42,613 bases of DNA from DYGX01 sp035325905 (lineage in GTDB: Bacteria; Chloroflexota; Anaerolineae; Aggregatilineales; Aggregatilineaceae), in NCBI GenBank assembly GCA_035325905.1, contig DAOKYY010000027.1:1-42613 (forward strand), in the 5' to 3' direction. Position numbers and translations under genes: made by a program. The notes beneath the pieces were generated by a model. It did not search any database and was not told the DNA's origin. It saw nothing but the letters and a program-made list of their open reading frames with translations. Below, one piece after another: positions 15,240 through 23,935 of the stretch; positions within the stretch are counted from its first letter, which is position 1, and each line of letters opens with the position of its first letter.

Positions 15240-16733
15240 ATGCACACCCTGTTGTTAGGTCTTGATGTCAGCACGACCGGCTCGAAAGCCCTTTTGATCG
15301 ATGAAACCGGCGCGGTCGTCGCCAGCCACACCACGCCCCACGACAGTTCTCAGCCGCGCCCGCTGTGGAGCGAACAGAACCCCGCCGACTGGTGGGCCGG
15401 GATGGCCGCCTCGATCCGCGCCGTGCTGGCCGAAACGGGCGGCGCGGACGCGATTCAAGCCATCGGCCTGACCGGGCAGATGCACGGGCTGGTCTGCCTG
15501 GACGCCGGGGGCAACGTGCTGCGTCCGGCGATTCTGTGGAATGACCAGCGCACCCAGGCCGAGTGCGACCAGATCACCGCGACCATCGGCGCGCGGCGGC
15601 TGATCGAGCTGACCGGCAACCGCGCGCTGACCGGCTTCACCGCGCCGAAAATCCTGTGGGTGCGCGCGCACGAGCCGGAGGTCTACGCCCGGATCGCGCA
15701 TATTCTGCTGCCCAAAGACTTCATCCGCTTCAAGCTGACCGGCGAGTATGCGACCGATCTGGCCGGGGCGGCGGGCACGCTGCTGCTCAACGTCGCGCAG
15801 CGGCAGTGGTCGCAGGAGGTGGTGGGCGCGCTCGGCATCCCGGCTGCGTGGCTGCCGCCGGTCCACGAAGGGCCGCAGGTGACTGGCGCGGTCAGCGCGG
15901 CGGCGGCGCAGGAAACCGGCCTGCGCGTCGGGACGCCGGTCGTCGGCGGCGGCGGCGACCAGTCAGCCCAGGCGACGGGGGTTGGCGCGGTCCGGCCCGG
16001 CATCGTCGCGCTGACCGTTGGCACATCAGGCGTAGTCTTCGCGCCGCTCGCCAGCTACGCCTACGAGCCGGAAGGCCGCCTGCACGCCTTCTGCCACGCC
16101 GTGCCCGGCCAGTGGCACTTCATGGGCGTGATGCTCAGCGCGGCGGGGAGCCTTCAGTGGTACCGCGACATGCTCTGCCCCGGCAGCGACTTCGGCGCGC
16201 TGACCGGCGAGGCGGGCGGCGTCGCGCCGGGCAGCGAGGGGCTGATCTTTCTGCCCTATCTGACCGGCGAGCGCACGCCGCACCCCGATCCGCTGGCGCG
16301 CGGCGCGTTCGTCGGGCTGACCTCGCGCCACACCCGGCCCCACCTGACGCGCGCTGTGCTGGAAGGCGTCGCCTTCGGCCTGCGCGACAGCTTCGAGCTG
16401 ATCAAGCGCAGCGACGCGGGCCGGATTGACGAGGTCCGTGTTAGCGGCGGCGGGGCGCGCAGCGCGGTCTGGCGGCAGATTTTCGCGGATGTCTTCGGCG
16501 TGCCGCTGGTGGTGGTCAAGGCGCTCGAAGGCGCGGCCTATGGCGCGGCGCTGCTGGCGGGTGTCGGCGGCGGAGTCTGGCCGGACGTGCCGGCCGCCGC
16601 CGAGCAGACGGTCGAGCTGGGCGAGCGCGTCGAGCCGGGCGAGCACGCGGGAGCGTATGAAGCGGCGTACCGGCTCTATCGCGACCTGTACCCGACGCTG
16701 AGGCCGGTGTTCGCGCGCCAGGCGGCGCTATAG
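15240..16733 (+). CDS. xylB: xylulokinase-type FGGY carbohydrate kinase
   Basis: This 497-residue kinase carries the FGGY family layout. The N-terminal phosphate-binding segment is LLLGLDVSTTGSKALLIDETG. The TGQMHGLVCLD block is typical of xylulokinases. The catalytic aspartate is D240 in VVGGGGDQSAQATG, and the C-terminal ATP-binding segment is VRVSGGGARSAVWRQIFADVF. Family reaction: ATP-dependent phosphorylation of D-xylulose to xylulose 5-phosphate. Other ketoses or alditols cannot be excluded. The ATG is preceded by GGGAG. The gene diverges from the DUF4432/phosphorylase pair and is followed by a GHMP kinase gene 151 bases downstream. Confidence 0.88.
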   Translation: MHTLLLGLDVSTTGSKALLIDETGAVVASHTTPHDSSQPRPLWSEQNPADWWAGMAASIRAVLAETGGADAIQAIGLTGQMHGLVCLDAGGNVLRPAILWNDQRTQAECDQITATIGARRLIELTGNRALTGFTAPKILWVRAHEPEVYARIAHILLPKDFIRFKLTGEYATDLAGAAGTLLLNVAQRQWSQEVVGALGIPAAWLPPVHEGPQVTGAVSAAAAQETGLRVGTPVVGGGGDQSAQATGVGAVRPGIVALTVGTSGVVFAPLASYAYEPEGRLHAFCHAVPGQWHFMGVMLSAAGSLQWYRDMLCPGSDFGALTGEAGGVAPGSEGLIFLPYLTGERTPHPDPLARGAFVGLTSRHTRPHLTRAVLEGVAFGLRDSFELIKRSDAGRIDEVRVSGGGARSAVWRQIFADVFGVPLVVVKALEGAAYGAALLAGVGGGVWPDVPAAAEQTVELGERVEPGEHAGAYEAAYRLYRDLYPTLRPVFARQAAL

Positions 16734-16773
16734 ACGGGCGGCAGTTTTACTCGCCCGCCGCGCCGCATCCGGC

Positions 16774-16779
16774 TATACT
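16774..16779 (+). promoter_or_regulatory. -10-like TATACT before the GHMP kinase gene
   Basis: TATACT stands 105 bases before the GTG start. No good -35 is seen at 17 bases, so this may be a weak or activator-dependent promoter. If used, the 10-base repeat array that follows would be in the transcribed leader. Confidence 0.3.
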
Positions 16780-16802
16780 GGTTCTCGCTGCGTTGTTTGG
16801 TG

Positions 16803-16870
16803 CTGCTTTTCACTGCTTTTCGCTGTTTCGGGCTGCCTTTGGCTGCTCGTTGCTGCCCTTTGCTGCTTGG
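16803..16870 (+). repeat. 10-bp periodic CTG(C) repeat in the GHMP kinase leader
   Basis: Seven CTG cores occur at exactly ten-base intervals (16803, 16813, 16823, 16833, 16843, 16853, 16863). Each is followed by a C/T-rich stretch, with consensus nnCTGCyttt. The array ends just before the GGAGTGAGG ribosome-binding site. It encodes no protein on the plus strand that fits a gene. Confidence 0.75.
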
Positions 16871-16884
16871 AGTGAGGTCTTTCC

Positions 16885-17943
16885 GTGAGCGACAAAAACC
16901 CCCAGGCGACCCCGGCTCGCGTCATCAACAGCGTCTGCCCGGTCCGCATCTGCGATAACGGCGGCTGGACCGATACCTGGTTCGCGGGACACGGCGAGGT
17001 GTTCAACATCGGCGTCTATCCCTACGTCGAGGTGCAGATCAAGGTTTTCCCGGTCAGAGAGCGCGAGCACCGCATCATGCTCTACGTCGAGAACTACGGC
17101 GACGTGTACCCGATCGCGCCGGGGCACAGCGAGTGGGATCGCCACCCGTTGCTTGAAGCCGCGATCGAGTACATGCGCGTGCCGGACGATGTCGCGCTGC
17201 ACATCACGGTCTATTCCGAGGTGCCCGCCGGATGCTCGACCGGGACCTCGGCCTCGATCACGGTCGCGCTGATGGGCGCGCTTGACCGGCTGACGCCCGG
17301 CACGATGACTCCGCACGAGGTCGCCTACGCCGCGCACCGCGTCGAGACGGACATGCTCCACCTGCAAAGCGGCATCCAGGACCAGTTGTGCGCCGCCTAC
17401 GGAGGCGTCAACTTCATCGAGATGTTCCAGTACCCTCACGCGACCGTCTCGCAGATCCAGGTTCCGAATTCGATCTGGTGGGAGCTGGAGCGGCGGCTGG
17501 TGCTGGTCTTCCTGGGCAAAGCGCACCAGTCCTCCGCCGTGCACGAGACCGTGATCAAGAAGCTCGAAACGAGCGGCCCGGCCAGCGAGCAGGCGCTCGC
17601 CACGCTGCGCCGTACCGCCGAGATGTCGCGCGACGCGGTCTACGCGGGGGACTTCGCGGCGCTGGGCCGCGCGATGGCGATCAACACCGAGGCGCAGGCG
17701 GACCTGCACCCCGACCTGGTTAGCTCCGACGCACATCAGATCATCGACATCGCCCGCGAGCATGGCGCGATTGGGTGGAAGGTTAACGGGGCGGGGGGCG
17801 ACGGTGGCTCGCTGACGCTGCTCTGCGGGGCGGCCAGCAGCGAAAAACGCCGCCTGATTCAGGCGATCGAGGGCGCGAATCCGCTGTTCAAGAGCCTGCC
17901 GATCTACCTCAGCCGCTTCGGGCTGCGGGTGTGGGAAGGGTAA
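16885..17943 (+). CDS. GHMP-family sugar kinase
   Basis: This 352-residue protein shows the GHMP kinase fold. The N-terminal segment is CPVRICDNGGWTDTWFAGHG (residues 18-37). The ATP-binding motif 2 is PAGCSTGTSASITVAL (about 114-129), and the C-terminal motif 3 is KVNGAGGDGGSLTLL (about 297-311). The pattern resembles D-glycero-D-manno-heptose 7-phosphate kinase and fucokinase-type proteins that phosphorylate a sugar, often at C1. Motif 2 has CSTGTS where most GHMP kinases have GLGSS. The GTG start is preceded by GGAGTGAGG. The substrate is unknown, but the position after xylB and a glycoside phosphorylase points to sugar catabolism or salvage. Confidence 0.82.
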   Translation: MSDKNPQATPARVINSVCPVRICDNGGWTDTWFAGHGEVFNIGVYPYVEVQIKVFPVREREHRIMLYVENYGDVYPIAPGHSEWDRHPLLEAAIEYMRVPDDVALHITVYSEVPAGCSTGTSASITVALMGALDRLTPGTMTPHEVAYAAHRVETDMLHLQSGIQDQLCAAYGGVNFIEMFQYPHATVSQIQVPNSIWWELERRLVLVFLGKAHQSSAVHETVIKKLETSGPASEQALATLRRTAEMSRDAVYAGDFAALGRAMAINTEAQADLHPDLVSSDAHQIIDIAREHGAIGWKVNGAGGDGGSLTLLCGAASSEKRRLIQAIEGANPLFKSLPIYLSRFGLRVWEG

Positions 17944-17960
17944 ACGAGCGCACGCCTTGC

Positions 17961-17996
17961 ACAAAAAACGGGCCGCTCCCGATGAGAGAGCGGCCC
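17961..17996 (-). terminator. rho-independent terminator of the PKD protein gene
   Basis: GGGCCGCTC (17970-17978) pairs with GAGCGGCCC (17988-17996). On the minus strand the nine-pair stem is followed by a T-run (AAAAAA at 17963-17968 on the plus strand). It sits 34 bases past the PKD gene stop. On the plus strand it lacks a T-run but could still slow the GHMP kinase transcript. Confidence 0.88.
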
Positions 17997-18029
17997 TGTG
18001 ATTCCCAGCGCGGATAGCGCGTGCGCGGA

Positions 18030-21000
18030 TTAGCGGCTGCGCGGCGGCGCGATGACCGAGCGCTCGCGGCTGGCGTCCTCTTCGGACGGCGTGTTCTGCG
18101 GGTGCTGGTCGGCCAGCTCTTGATCGGTAAGCTGCGTCGCGTCGCCGACCAGAGTCACCGGCGCGGCGTCGATCGGCAGCGCCGGGGTCGTGAACAGGTT
18201 GGAGTCGCCGGTTACGTCCGAGGTCAGGATCAACTGCGGCGCGTCGCAGTACCACGTCGGCGCGTAGTTCGGCGCGGCGTTCTCCGTGACGCGGCGCGTC
18301 AGCCCGCCCGCGAAGTCGTAGACGTAGATGTCAAGCTGCCCGTTCAGGTCGGACTGGTACGCCAGCAGCGAGTCATCCGGCGCCCAGACCGGCAGCGTCG
18401 CGCGGCCCGCCGGGTCCGAGACCGCCTGCACGTCCGAGCCGTCCGCGTTCATCACGTAGACGCCGGTCGCGCCGTCGCGGTCCGAGCGGAAGGCGACCCG
18501 CTGCCCGTCGAAGGAGTACGACGGGTCCTGATCGTTGGCGGCGCCATCGCTCAGCCGCGTGACCGCCAGCGTCGCGAGGTCCAGCTCGTAGACTTGCCAC
18601 AGCCCGTCGCGGTCGCTCTCGAAGACCAGCTTGGTCCCATCGGGCGACCAGAAGGCGTTGAGATCGTTGGCCGGGTTGTCGGTCAGGCGCGTCTGCTCGC
18701 CGGTGCTGACGTTGACGCTGTACAGCTCCCAGTTGCCATCGCGCGAGGACTCGAAGACGATCCGCTCGCCGGTCGGCGACCAGACCGGGTCGTAGTCGAT
18801 CGCGCGGGAGTTGTGGGTCACGCGCTGCTGGAACTCGCCGTCGGTCGTCGCGACGTAGATTTCCCAGTTGCCATCGCGGTTGGACGCGAACGCGATCCAG
18901 CCGGAGTCCGGCGAGCGCGTCGGCCCGATGTCGTAGACTCCCTCGCCGATGCCCTTCGAGAGGTTCACGTCGGCGTCCGGGTTGCCGGGCAGGTCGCCAT
19001 AGCGGAAGATCTCCCAGTCGCCGGTCTGGTTGGTGTGGTAGACGAACCACTCCGGGCAGACAGCCTCGCCCACCTCGACCGGCGTCCAGGTCGCCAGCGG
19101 AAGCTCCTCGTCCACGCAGTTCTCCGGGTTCATGTCGATCAGCGGGAAGCCCGCGCCGCCGCCTGCCACCGGCTGGACGGTGATTTCACCGCAGAGCGGC
19201 TCGTCAGCCGTGACGACCGGCGGCTGCTGTGGCGGCTGTTGAGGTGGCTGCTGTGGCGGAGTGGTCGGCGAAGGCGTGGCCGGCGGCGTCGCGGGCGGCT
19301 CGGTCGGCGGTGGAGGCGTAGTCGGCGTGACCGGCGGCTCGCCGCAGTCCGTGTTCGCGACCAGTTGGGTGGCGAGCGTGCGCAGCGTGATCACGCCCGA
19401 TCCGGCCACCTGGACCGTGACGCTATCGCCCGGCCCCAGTTGGAACGTGCCGCGCGCCAGCTCGACGTTAGCCGCGTTAGTCACTACGTAGGTATCGGCC
19501 ACGGTCATCGAGCCGCCGCTGTTGCTGATGGTAAAGGTCGCCACGCCGTCCAGCGAGCAGACCCCGCCGGCTGCCAGTAGCGGCGGCTCCGGCGTGCCGT
19601 TGAACTGGATGCGGATGGTGCGGCTGATCTGCACGCCGCTGACCCACATCGAGACCGTGTAGTCGCCTTCCTCCGGGTAGACGTGGCACGGGTTCTGCTC
19701 GGTGCTGGTCGTGCCGTCGCCGAAGTCCCAATATTCAAGCGTCGCGCCGGGCGTGATGAAGCTCGTGAAGCACACCCGCCCCTGCGGGAAGATCGTGAAT
19801 CCGAAGGACGACGCGCCCTGCGTCACCGAGAAGACGCTGATCGTGTTGGTGGCGGTCGCGGTCAGCCCGGCGGTGTTGGTCACGACCAGCTTGACGCGAT
19901 AGCTGCCGACCTGGGTGTAGGTGTGGCACGGGTTCTGCTCGGCGCTGGTCGCGCCGTCGCCGAAGTCCCACGACCACGAGTTGAGCGTGCTGCCCTCGCT
20001 GACGCTGCGGTCGGTGAAGCAAATCTCGACCGGGGCGATGCCGCCGAATGGGCTGGGCGTGAAGGCGGCGCGGATGTCGTTCGTGCCCGCGACGCGCACC
20101 ACGACCGAAGCCGACTGCTGGCCGAGCGGGCCGGTGCCCGTCACGGTGACGGTGTACTCGCCTGGCACGGTGAACAGGAAGGTCCCGACCTCGGCGCGCT
20201 GCGTCGTCCCGTTGGGATAGCGCCAGACCAGCGTCGTGCGGTCGATGTTGGTTGTCTGCGCGGTGAAAGTGACCGGCAGCGGCGCGACGCCCGCGTTCGG
20301 CGTGGCGATCGCGCTAATCTGCTGGCCGACTTCGATCGTCAGCGCACGTGTGACCCGGCATTCCTCGCCGTCGCTGGCGGTGACGTGCAGCGCCAGCTGC
20401 GCGGTGCCGGGGGTATTGAAGATGCGCTCCAGCGTCGGACCTGTGCCGGCCGGCGCGCCGTCGATCAACCACTGGTAGGTGGCGGTGCGGGCGCCCAGGC
20501 CGGTCGTCCCGGCGAGATACGTCGCCAGCTGGCCGGCGAACGCCGGGAAGCTGCCGGTGATCTCGCAGCCGAGCGTCTGCTGGCTGACCGTCACCGTCTT
20601 GGTGACTTCGCAGATGTTGCCTTCCGAGGGCGTGACGCGCAGCGTTAGCTGGTACGACCCTGGCGCGGACCAGGTGTTCGAGAAGGTCTGGGCGGCGCCA
20701 GCAGGCTGGCCGTTGATCAGCCACTGGTAGGTCGCCGTGCGCGTGTAGAGAAACTCAGTCGTGCCCTCGTAGGTGACAGTCTGGTTGAGCAGTGGGTTCA
20801 GGGCGCCGGTGTAGTCGCAGGTCAGGCGGTCCGCGCCGCTGCGATTGATCGTCACCGTCTTGGTCGCGATGCATTGCTGCCCGCCGCGCGTGATCACGAC
20901 TTGAAGGAGCAATTGTGACTGCCCGACCGGCGCGATCACGCTGATGCTGTTCTGGTTGCCGCCGAAAGGCTGGCCGTTCACGGTCCAGACGTAGCTGATC

Positions 21001-23288
21001 GTCCCGCTGCCGCCTTGCAGGCTGGCGGTGTAGGTGCGCTCCTGGTAGGCGTTGGCGTTGCTCGCGCCGCTGATCGAGCAGGAGAGCACCGAGTCCGACA
21101 CCTGGATCGTCTTGGTCGCGGTGCACTCGCTGCTATCCGACAGCACGACGGTATAGGCCAGGGTGTAGCTGCCGGGCGTGTCCCACAGGCGGGTGAAGCT
21201 GCCATCGTTATCGACCACGCTGCCGTCGAGCATCCAGGTCTGCGTCGCGATCGTGCGCGTCCCCAGGCCGGTCGGGCGGCCGGTGTACGTCACCGATTGC
21301 AGCAGGCGCGGCGAAGTCGTGCCGGTGAAATCACAGCCCAGAATGGCTTCGCTCACGGTGATCGTCGTCTGCGCGGCTTCGGACGTGCCGCCCGGCCCGG
21401 AGACGATCAGCCTGACGATGTATGTCCCGACGGTGGTGTAGGTATGGGTCGGGTTCTCCAGGGTGCTGGTGGTTCCGTCGCCGAAGTCCCAGGCGTAGCT
21501 GGTGATCTGGCCGGTGCTCTGGTTGGTGAAAGTCACCGTTTCGCCGACCGTCACGTTGGTACGGTTGGCGGTGAAGGCGGCGACCGGCGCGACATCCCCC
21601 GTCACCACCGGCACGATGCGCGTTCCGGTAGAGATGTTGCCGAGGTTGCCGGTCACTTGCAGCGTCACGGTGTAATTCCCGGCGGCGGCGTAGGTGTGGC
21701 AGGGATTTTGCGCGGCGCTGGTGCTGCCGTCGCCGAAGGTCCACAACCACGCGACGACCTGCCCCACGCTCGTATCCGTGAAGCAGACTTCGATTCCACC
21801 CGGCACACTCCCCGTCACCTGGAACGAGAAGTCCGCGTCTACTTCGTCGCCCGGCGGCAGCACGACGACCTGGCGCGTCGCCGTGCCTGCCCCGCCAGGA
21901 CCGGCCACGTCGAGCCGGATGGTGTACGTCCCGGCGGCGGTGTAGGTGTGGGTGTGCGGCCCCTGGCCGGTCACGGCAGCCGAGCCGTCGCCGAAGCGCC
22001 AGGTCCACGTGTCGATCTCGCCCTGCGAGGTGTCCGTGACCGTGACGGTCAGCGGCGCGAGGCCCTGCTGCGGCGTGACGGTAAAGCTGGGCTGCGGGGC
22101 GCTCCCTGGCTCCACCACTGTGATCGTGCCGGTCGCGGTCGAGACGCCACCCTGGGCGTCGCGCACGGTCAGCGTGATCGTGTAGGTGCCAATTGCAGTA
22201 TAGACGTGGGTGTGCGGCCCCCGGCCGGCCACTTCTGCCGAGCCATCGCCGAAGCTCCAGGTCCAGCTCGTCACCGCGCCCAGGCTGGCATCGGTGACGG
22301 TCACGCTCAGCGGCGCGGGGCCGCGCGTCGGCGTGGCGATGAACTGCGCGGTGAGCACGTCGCCGCCCGGCGTTTCCTGGACGGTGATCGACCCGTGCGC
22401 AGTCAGCGTGCCCAGCGCGCCGGTGCAGGTCAGCGTGATGGCGTAGGTCCCCACCTGGGTGTAGGTGTGGGCTGGGTTCTGAAGGTCGCTGGTCCCGCCG
22501 TCGCCGAAGTCCCAGGCGTAGCTGTCCACATTCTCGCTGGTGTTGTTGAAGTTGACGGTCAGCGGAACGCTATCACCCTGCGGGTCCATTTCGAACGCGC
22601 AGCGCATGACCTCGCTCTGCGTCGGGGAAATCTCGACCGTGCCGCTCGCGCTGAGCGTCGCGCCGCCTTGCAGCGTCACCTGAAGCGTGACGGTGTAGGT
22701 CCCATCGGTCGCGTATTGGTGCGTCGGGTTCTGTTCGGCGCTGGTCGCGCCGTCGCCAAAGGTCCACAGCCAGCCGGTGATCGGCGTGTCCGAGACAGTC
22801 GTGTCGGTGAACTGAACAGTGCGATCCGCGCCGACGCTGGCGGTGAAGCTGACGGTCGTCGCCTGCTGCAAAAGCACCGGCGCGGCCATCAAGCCGAGCA
22901 TCCGGGCTTCTTCCGTCGCTTCGCCGGTAGCTTCTTCGGTGGGCGCCTGTGTTGGGTCTTCAGCGGGCGGCGCGATCACGCCCGCGTCCGGCGTGGGAGT
23001 GGGCGGATCTCCGGCTTCGCCGTCACTTTCATCGGTAGCGTCCGGCGTAGCGGCCAGGTTTTCGCACGACGGGCGGTTTTCGGCATTATTCGGCAGCGCG
23101 GCGCCCGCCTCGACAGTCGCGCAGTTTTCGCCGCTTCCGCCGGGCTGTGTCTCCTCGGCAGTCGGCGTATCTCCGGCAGCGTCGATCAGGTTGACCTGGA
23201 CGCTGAACGCCAGCACGGCGATCAGAACCAGGGGAACAAGTGCTGCGGTGAGAGGAAGCAAGGTTCGTAGTCTGGGTCTCTGTCGCAT
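18030..23288 (-). CDS. giant secreted PKD-repeat protein with C-terminal PD40 beta-propeller
   Basis: This 1752-residue surface or secreted protein has a signal/anchor helix at residues 8-30. A low-complexity T/E/P-rich stalk follows (to about 135). Six PKD domains with W-x-FGDG cores come next (near 176, 260, 346, 432, 518, 602). Four cysteine-paired Ig-like repeats lack FGDG (about 651-735, 736-815, 823-900, 907-985). A degenerate PKD domain (about 995-1067) and two more FGDG domains (about 1109 and 1190) follow. After a proline-rich linker (about 1318-1358) come seven PD40/TolB-like blades (about 1412-1700) with S-[ND]-RDG-[NL]-W-[EQ] cores. PKD modules usually mediate adhesion or protein and glycan contacts. 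No enzymatic domain or sorting signal is seen. The start has GGGAG upstream. Confidence 0.9.
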   Translation of the reverse strand: MRQRPRLRTLLPLTAALVPLVLIAVLAFSVQVNLIDAAGDTPTAEETQPGGSGENCATVEAGAALPNNAENRPSCENLAATPDATDESDGEAGDPPTPTPDAGVIAPPAEDPTQAPTEEATGEATEEARMLGLMAAPVLLQQATTVSFTASVGADRTVQFTDTTVSDTPITGWLWTFGDGATSAEQNPTHQYATDGTYTVTLQVTLQGGATLSASGTVEISPTQSEVMRCAFEMDPQGDSVPLTVNFNNTSENVDSYAWDFGDGGTSDLQNPAHTYTQVGTYAITLTCTGALGTLTAHGSITVQETPGGDVLTAQFIATPTRGPAPLSVTVTDASLGAVTSWTWSFGDGSAEVAGRGPHTHVYTAIGTYTITLTVRDAQGGVSTATGTITVVEPGSAPQPSFTVTPQQGLAPLTVTVTDTSQGEIDTWTWRFGDGSAAVTGQGPHTHTYTAAGTYTIRLDVAGPGGAGTATRQVVVLPPGDEVDADFSFQVTGSVPGGIEVCFTDTSVGQVVAWLWTFGDGSTSAAQNPCHTYAAAGNYTVTLQVTGNLGNISTGTRIVPVVTGDVAPVAAFTANRTNVTVGETVTFTNQSTGQITSYAWDFGDGTTSTLENPTHTYTTVGTYIVRLIVSGPGGTSEAAQTTITVSEAILGCDFTGTTSPRLLQSVTYTGRPTGLGTRTIATQTWMLDGSVVDNDGSFTRLWDTPGSYTLAYTVVLSDSSECTATKTIQVSDSVLSCSISGASNANAYQERTYTASLQGGSGTISYVWTVNGQPFGGNQNSISVIAPVGQSQLLLQVVITRGGQQCIATKTVTINRSGADRLTCDYTGALNPLLNQTVTYEGTTEFLYTRTATYQWLINGQPAGAAQTFSNTWSAPGSYQLTLRVTPSEGNICEVTKTVTVSQQTLGCEITGSFPAFAGQLATYLAGTTGLGARTATYQWLIDGAPAGTGPTLERIFNTPGTAQLALHVTASDGEECRVTRALTIEVGQQISAIATPNAGVAPLPVTFTAQTTNIDRTTLVWRYPNGTTQRAEVGTFLFTVPGEYTVTVTGTGPLGQQSASVVVRVAGTNDIRAAFTPSPFGGIAPVEICFTDRSVSEGSTLNSWSWDFGDGATSAEQNPCHTYTQVGSYRVKLVVTNTAGLTATATNTISVFSVTQGASSFGFTIFPQGRVCFTSFITPGATLEYWDFGDGTTSTEQNPCHVYPEEGDYTVSMWVSGVQISRTIRIQFNGTPEPPLLAAGGVCSLDGVATFTISNSGGSMTVADTYVVTNAANVELARGTFQLGPGDSVTVQVAGSGVITLRTLATQLVANTDCGEPPVTPTTPPPPTEPPATPPATPSPTTPPQQPPQQPPQQPPVVTADEPLCGEITVQPVAGGGAGFPLIDMNPENCVDEELPLATWTPVEVGEAVCPEWFVYHTNQTGDWEIFRYGDLPGNPDADVNLSKGIGEGVYDIGPTRSPDSGWIAFASNRDGNWEIYVATTDGEFQQRVTHNSRAIDYDPVWSPTGERIVFESSRDGNWELYSVNVSTGEQTRLTDNPANDLNAFWSPDGTKLVFESDRDGLWQVYELDLATLAVTRLSDGAANDQDPSYSFDGQRVAFRSDRDGATGVYVMNADGSDVQAVSDPAGRATLPVWAPDDSLLAYQSDLNGQLDIYVYDFAGGLTRRVTENAAPNYAPTWYCDAPQLILTSDVTGDSNLFTTPALPIDAAPVTLVGDATQLTDQELADQHPQNTPSEEDASRERSVIAPPRSR

Positions 23289-23406
23289 TGTTTGGAAACT
23301 CCCTTGCGAAACACGCGGTTACGCCGTCCGCCGGCACGGTGAAGGCCGAGGAAGAATGATCCCCGGCTGAACAGACACGGTATAGCCTGTTGCCGCTAAT
23401 ACACTC

Positions 23407-23412
23407 ACTATA
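23407..23412 (-). promoter_or_regulatory. candidate extended -10 promoter of the PKD protein gene
   Basis: In an AT-rich island (about 23395-23460), unusual for this window, the minus strand reads TGATATAGT, an extended -10. TTACAA lies 15 bases upstream as a possible -35. The leader to the ATG at 23288 would be about 110 bases. Confidence 0.45.
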
Positions 23413-23500
23413 TCATGCAGGAATTAATTGTAATATAAATCCCGTTAAAAAATCATACACATTCGGCGCGATTTGTGGGCAGCAGCCCGGCTCGCGCCCG

Positions 23501-23537
23501 AAAACAAAACAGGCGCCCACGAAAAGTTGGGCGCCTG
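23501..23537 (-). terminator. rho-independent terminator after the STAS gene
   Basis: CAGGCGCCCA (23510-23519) pairs perfectly with TGGGCGCCTG (23528-23537). The minus strand continues into TTTTGTTTT. It lies just beyond the STAS stop codon and insulates the PKD gene from it. Confidence 0.9.
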
Positions 23538-23555
23538 CCAGGGGAAACTCGTCGC

Positions 23556-23888
23556 TCAGAGGCCGACGTATGCGTCTTCCGCCGTCGGGTAGTCGTCGAA
23601 GAACCGGTCGAAGCCGATGATCTTGAGCACCCGCGCGACCTTCGGCGTCAGCGCCGCCAGTCTCAGATCGCCATCCCGGCTGCGGGCGCGCGTCACGGCG
23701 TCGGCCAGGGTGCGCAGCCCGGCGCTGTTGATATATTGCACGCCTGCCATGTCCAGCACGATGCGGAAGTGGCCCTGGTCCAGAAGCTCGTTCAGGGCGG
23801 TTTCCAGCTCGCCCGCGCCGGCGCTGTCGACGCGGCCCGTCAGTTCCAGGGTCAAGATGCCGTATTGTTCGCGGCGAATGATGTTCAT
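23556..23888 (-). CDS. STAS-domain anti-sigma-factor antagonist (SpoIIAA/RsbV-like)
   Basis: This 110-residue single-domain protein matches the STAS fold along its length. The conserved GRVDSAGAGELETAL and the loop VQYINSAGLRTLADAV are present. S55 in the loop is the residue phosphorylated by the partner serine kinase in SpoIIAA/RsbV proteins. Family role: partner switching, releasing a sigma factor or other target from an anti-sigma kinase. No kinase, phosphatase or sigma gene is nearby. It follows two LolD-like ATPase genes in the same direction, with 47 bases and a GAGGAG ribosome-binding site between. Confidence 0.88.
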   Translation of the reverse strand: MNIIRREQYGILTLELTGRVDSAGAGELETALNELLDQGHFRIVLDMAGVQYINSAGLRTLADAVTRARSRDGDLRLAALTPKVARVLKIIGFDRFFDDYPTAEDAYVGL

Positions 23889-23935
23889 CGCGCTCTCCTC
23901 GCTGCTGGTTCCGCTACGCCTCAGACTGCCGATCG

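Noticed and set aside
16803..16870. Short periodic array considered as a CRISPR
   Set aside because: The period is 10 bases with no spacers; far too short for CRISPR.
18375..22800. Regular repeats suggesting a CRISPR or tandem DNA repeat array
   Set aside because: The periodicity is that of PKD and PD40 protein repeats with divergent codons; no short identical repeats with unique spacers.
21015..23270. Very long open frame opposite the PKD protein gene (751 codons)
   Set aside because: It is rich in Arg, Gly, Ala and His, has no recognisable motif, and mirrors the codon bias of the real gene. It is a typical GC-rich antisense shadow.
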